From JACDAE01 sp963744875 (GTDB lineage: Bacteria; Chloroflexota; Ktedonobacteria; Ktedonobacterales; Ktedonobacteraceae), in contig CAVUVQ010000002.1 in NCBI GenBank assembly GCA_963744875.1, positions 558,001 through 622,000 on the forward strand: a stretch of 64,000 nucleotides of DNA, read 5' to 3'. This document shows, in pieces, positions 61,438 to 64,000 of this stretch. Within the stretch, counting starts at the first letter, position 1, and every line of letters starts with the position of its first letter. A model generated the notes under the pieces. That model did no database searches and was not told the origin of the DNA. It saw nothing but the letters and a program-made list of their open reading frames with translations. Both the position numbers and the translations under genes were made by a program.

Positions 61438-63115
61438 AACTATCCTCTATTTTGCTCAATGGAAGCGTAAAATGAAATACAGCACCGCCACCTTTTCTTG
61501 ACTCTACCCATATCTGCCCTTCATGAGCTTCAATCAATGCACGGCAGATCGCCAGCCCAAGCCCTGAGCCACGCGAATAGGTGCTCATAGGAGGATCTCC
61601 CAGTACGCGATAAAACTTATCGAAAATGCGCTCCCTCTCTGCTGGTAGAATCCCCGGACCGCGATCAGCAATACTCACATGAACCTGCTTTTCTGTGTGA
61701 TACATGATTATATCAATTGGCGAACCTGCTGGTGTATGGTGAATAGCATTTTCAATAATATTGGTTATGACCTGGTCAATCTGCACAGAATCGATCTCTA
61801 CAGGAGGGAACGTCTCTGCAATATCGACCAGAACTTTCCGCCCTTGTAGTTGCTCATGCATACGCTCCAGGGCATCATGTATTAGTTCATCAAGAGGATA
61901 CCAGACTTTTTCCGGATGCAATGCTCCGGCTTCAATGCGCGACATATCCAGTAAGTTCTCTACCAACCCATTGAGTCTATCGGCTTCACGTTCGATTGCC
62001 GCGATAAAACTCTGGCGAGCATCCTCATTCCATTCTACCCCCTTTTGCTGCAAACTTGTTGCTGAGGTCTTAATGGTAGCCAGAGGTGTACGTAAATCAT
62101 GTGACACTGATGAGAGCAATGCTGAACGGAGCGCATCCGTTTTTTGCAGTATCTTTGCCTGTAAGCTTTCGTTTCTCAGACGCCCTCGTTCAATAATCGT
62201 AACCGCCTGCTCTAGAAATGCAGAGAAAAAGATACCCTGCGATGTGGGATGATCGTATTCCTTCCCAATGCCGTCCTCTAGTGGCGTGCATTCCACATCC
62301 TCCTCGATATTTAAACGCAGAATGCCAATGACCTGTTGTTCCGTTTGTAATGGAATGAGTCGTATATATGGACGTATTACCAGGCTTTTGTTTGCTTTAC
62401 TCCGCTTTTCTTTGCGCGATTTATGCATATTCATGGGCGACGTATCTTTTATATTTACCGGGTTACCATGTGTTTTTACCCACTTTATCATAGAAGCTTC
62501 GTCTCTGGAAAGTTGTACCTGTTCAACAGGAGTATGAGCGCTTGCCAGGATCAAAAATGTGCCGTCATCGTGAGGGAGCAGAAACGCGCAATCATATATC
62601 CCCACAGGCGCATATATTTCGATGATAGAACGCGCTAGAATCGACAGTTGGTGCCTGACATCATCTTGCCGATTGGTTGCTCGTAATATATCGTAGAGCA
62701 CGCGTGTTTCTCGTTCGCGCTGACTTGCATCCTCTGCCCTCTGGCGTAATGCCGAAGTAAGTTGGCTGGTTACGATGGCCGTGATCAGGAAAACAATCAA
62801 CGTCAAAATATCCGTAAATTTGGCAACCGTCAAACTATACACAGAAGGGATGAATAGAAAATCAAACAAGAAGAAAGCAAGTAATGATGCAAGCAATGAC
62901 GCATAGAGACCACGCAAAGCTGCAAGTGCGAGAATAGCCAGTAGATAGATCAGGAAGCTATCGGGAACCTTTGGATAAAGCTGAAACAGGTAGATAAGGC
63001 CAGTAAGGGAAAAAATGCTTCCCAATGCTAACAGGCTGTCGATGATAACGTGCTTCCTGTGCAAAAGCCCTTTTCTCTTCATCCTGACCAGAGATTGTAG
63101 GTTTTTTAAATTCAT
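61430..63115 (-). CDS. KdpD-like sensor histidine kinase lacking the N-terminal KdpD domain
   Basis: I choose ATG 63115 (AGGGA six to seven bases upstream); ATG 63151 is an alternative. The 561-aa protein has four closely spaced membrane helices (DUF4118, about residues 25-125), a GAF-like region (about 140-310), HisKA with SSVSHDLRTPLATIK, an N-box ITNIIENAIHHTP and G-box GSGLGLAICRALIEAHEG. E. coli KdpD has about 370 further N-terminal residues (KdpD/Usp domains), which are missing, as in many Chloroflexi and cyanobacterial homologues. It should signal through the adjacent regulator. Confidence 0.9.
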   Translation of the reverse strand: MNLKNLQSLVRMKRKGLLHRKHVIIDSLLALGSIFSLTGLIYLFQLYPKVPDSFLIYLLAILALAALRGLYASLLASLLAFFLFDFLFIPSVYSLTVAKFTDILTLIVFLITAIVTSQLTSALRQRAEDASQRERETRVLYDILRATNRQDDVRHQLSILARSIIEIYAPVGIYDCAFLLPHDDGTFLILASAHTPVEQVQLSRDEASMIKWVKTHGNPVNIKDTSPMNMHKSRKEKRSKANKSLVIRPYIRLIPLQTEQQVIGILRLNIEEDVECTPLEDGIGKEYDHPTSQGIFFSAFLEQAVTIIERGRLRNESLQAKILQKTDALRSALLSSVSHDLRTPLATIKTSATSLQQKGVEWNEDARQSFIAAIEREADRLNGLVENLLDMSRIEAGALHPEKVWYPLDELIHDALERMHEQLQGRKVLVDIAETFPPVEIDSVQIDQVITNIIENAIHHTPAGSPIDIIMYHTEKQVHVSIADRGPGILPAERERIFDKFYRVLGDPPMSTYSRGSGLGLAICRALIEAHEGQIWVESRKGGGAVFHFTLPLSKIEDSYE

Positions 63116-63275
63116 GCTTTTTCCCTGTTCGGCGCTTTTAGTCCCCTCCATCCAGTCGCTATTTGTTGTGTATTGTACACTACTTTGTGGTGTGAACCCA
63201 ATAGAAGATGTGGATAAAATTGTTTGACGATAGGAAGTAGCATAATTTAAGGCGCAAAAAGGATCAGCTAAAATT

Positions 63276-63306
63276 TATGGACATCTCAAGTAAAGAGATG
63301 TCCATA
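63276..63306 (-). terminator. Intrinsic terminator of the TPM-domain gene
   Basis: TATGGACATCTC and GAGATGTCCATA form a perfect 12-bp stem around a seven-base loop, followed on the minus strand by AATTTT. It lies ten bases beyond the stop of the TPM gene. Confidence 0.75.
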
Positions 63307-63315
63307 GAAAAGATC

Positions 63316-64000
63316 CTAGAAGCTTCCACCGGCTCCTCCACCAGTGCTGCCTCCCCCGCCGAAACTACCTCCGGCACCACCACCAAACCCTCCCCCGCCA
63401 AAGCTACTCCCGGCTCCTCCGTAGCTGCCACTTGAGCCTGGATTATTGGCACCGTTAGTATAAACAGGATAGGGATAATAGCCTCGGTTACCGTTGTTCC
63501 ATTCCTGATTACCCCAACGCCTGCCACCATTCCTGGGAGGCCCGCCCCTACGTCGATTACGAATAGCCACTACGATAGCCAATACAACGATAAGGAGGAA
63601 CGCTACTCCTAATATGCTGGCAACAATAGTTCCTATCGGCGTCATACCGCCACTTGAAGTTCCACCCGTGAGCGCATCATGTATTGAATCAACTGCTGCA
63701 ATAGTTGCTCCAGTATAGTCGCCATTATTAAAGTTATTTTTAAAAGCATCTACCGCATTACTTGCCTGCCCATCAGACAATTTAACCTGTGAGCCACTTT
63801 GAATGGAGAGGTGTCGTTGCACCGTATCAATCTGCAATATCAACCATGTTGGTGCCAGATAAGTGGCTCCTGGCATCATTATCAAGTGCTGCCTGATCAC
63901 CAGTAAATGTACGGGTCGTATAAATCAACACAGAGACAGGTAATTGCGCGGCATCAGAGCGCACTTTGTTACTATTCAATACCCCTGATTGATCATTGAT
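63316..64000 (-). pseudogene. TPM-domain membrane protein, 5' end outside the window, broken by one surplus base
   Basis: From the right edge, one frame reads DQSGVLNSNKVRSDAAQLP, VSVLIYTTRTFTGDQ and DARSHLSGTNM. At about 63844 it breaks, and the next frame continues LILQIDTVQRHLSIQSGSQV, then AFKNNFNNGDYTGATIAAVD, a membrane helix, basic residues and a GGGGFGGGAGGSF-type tail. Removing one base joins them into a normal TPM domain (YgcG/Psb32 type) with a C-terminal helix and glycine-rich tail. TPM proteins are membrane-associated and poorly understood, with phosphatase activity in some. The signal peptide would lie beyond 64000. Confidence 0.8.

Noticed and set aside
1..64000. tRNA, rRNA, phage or integrase features
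   Set aside because: I scanned for TTCGA/TTCAA T-loop contexts, rRNA-like stretches and recombinase motifs and saw none I could support.

Overview
The window looks like bacterial chromosome from a Chloroflexota-type organism, probably near the Ktedonobacteria. That is an inference from gene content: GAF-rich sensor kinases, a Pix/Pil-type chemosensory operon with a PATAN protein, menaquinone genes, a deoxyhypusine-synthase-like polyamine enzyme, and many GTG/TTG starts. I saw no rRNA, tRNA, integrase or complete IS.

Layout. 1-6035: part of a type III-B (Cmr) CRISPR-Cas locus: cmr3 (cut by the window edge), cmr2 with an intact GGDD cyclase motif, cmr1, and a CARF-like (NE0113-type) protein fused to a LuxR-type HTH. 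Divergent from these is a P-loop ATPase carrying two tandem degenerate Csx3-like domains. Just beyond, 6091-6304 holds a good sigma70-like promoter, a single CRISPR-type repeat and several hairpins, with no array. 6730-12444: an FHA-PrsW protease and a GAF/GAF/PAS histidine kinase with its OmpR-type regulator, preceded by a five-copy 10-bp-pitch operator. 12605-23511: double receiver protein, PATAN protein, CheY, a frameshifted CheY, CheW, an MCP with a Q/N/G-rich tail and a double-Hpt hybrid CheA, arranged like cyanobacterial pixGHIJL. 23854-30689: leuB and an odd four-gene NuoB / NuoI-NuoE-like / NuoF (frameshifted) / GltD-NuoG-like redox cluster. 30964-45598: mostly single genes, including a GmrSD-type nuclease, GH1 glycosidase, frameshifted PRC/BON protein, F420-type oxidoreductase plus MFS exporter, AAA ATPase, PLP enzyme, Cys-less peroxiredoxin, HAD, GNAT, Mrp and Nudix. 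45611-48533: menG, a polyprenyl diphosphate synthase and a radical SAM protein. 48614-54310: an arginine-rich repeat protein, a lipoprotein and a polyamine group (speB, speD, DHS-like). 54828-64000: uvrB, an atypical receiver, an ammonium transporter, an HNH protein, a KdpDE-like pair and a TPM-domain protein cut by the window end.

Two patterns cross the whole window. First, a family of palindromes bounded by GTAGGG(A/G)...(T/C)CCCTAC sits between genes, as long hairpins, as solo arms, and nested inside a roughly 260-bp MITE-like element present twice in opposite orientations. Second, four genes are interrupted by what looks like exactly one surplus nucleotide each, and a fifth may lack one G in a homopolymer; these could be assembly errors or real mutations.

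The likely working unit of most interest is the type III-B locus: Cmr2 would make cyclic oligoadenylate, the CARF-HTH protein could turn that signal into transcription, and the Csx3-like ATPase could bind or degrade it. All functional statements rest on motif reading by eye; no database search was run.
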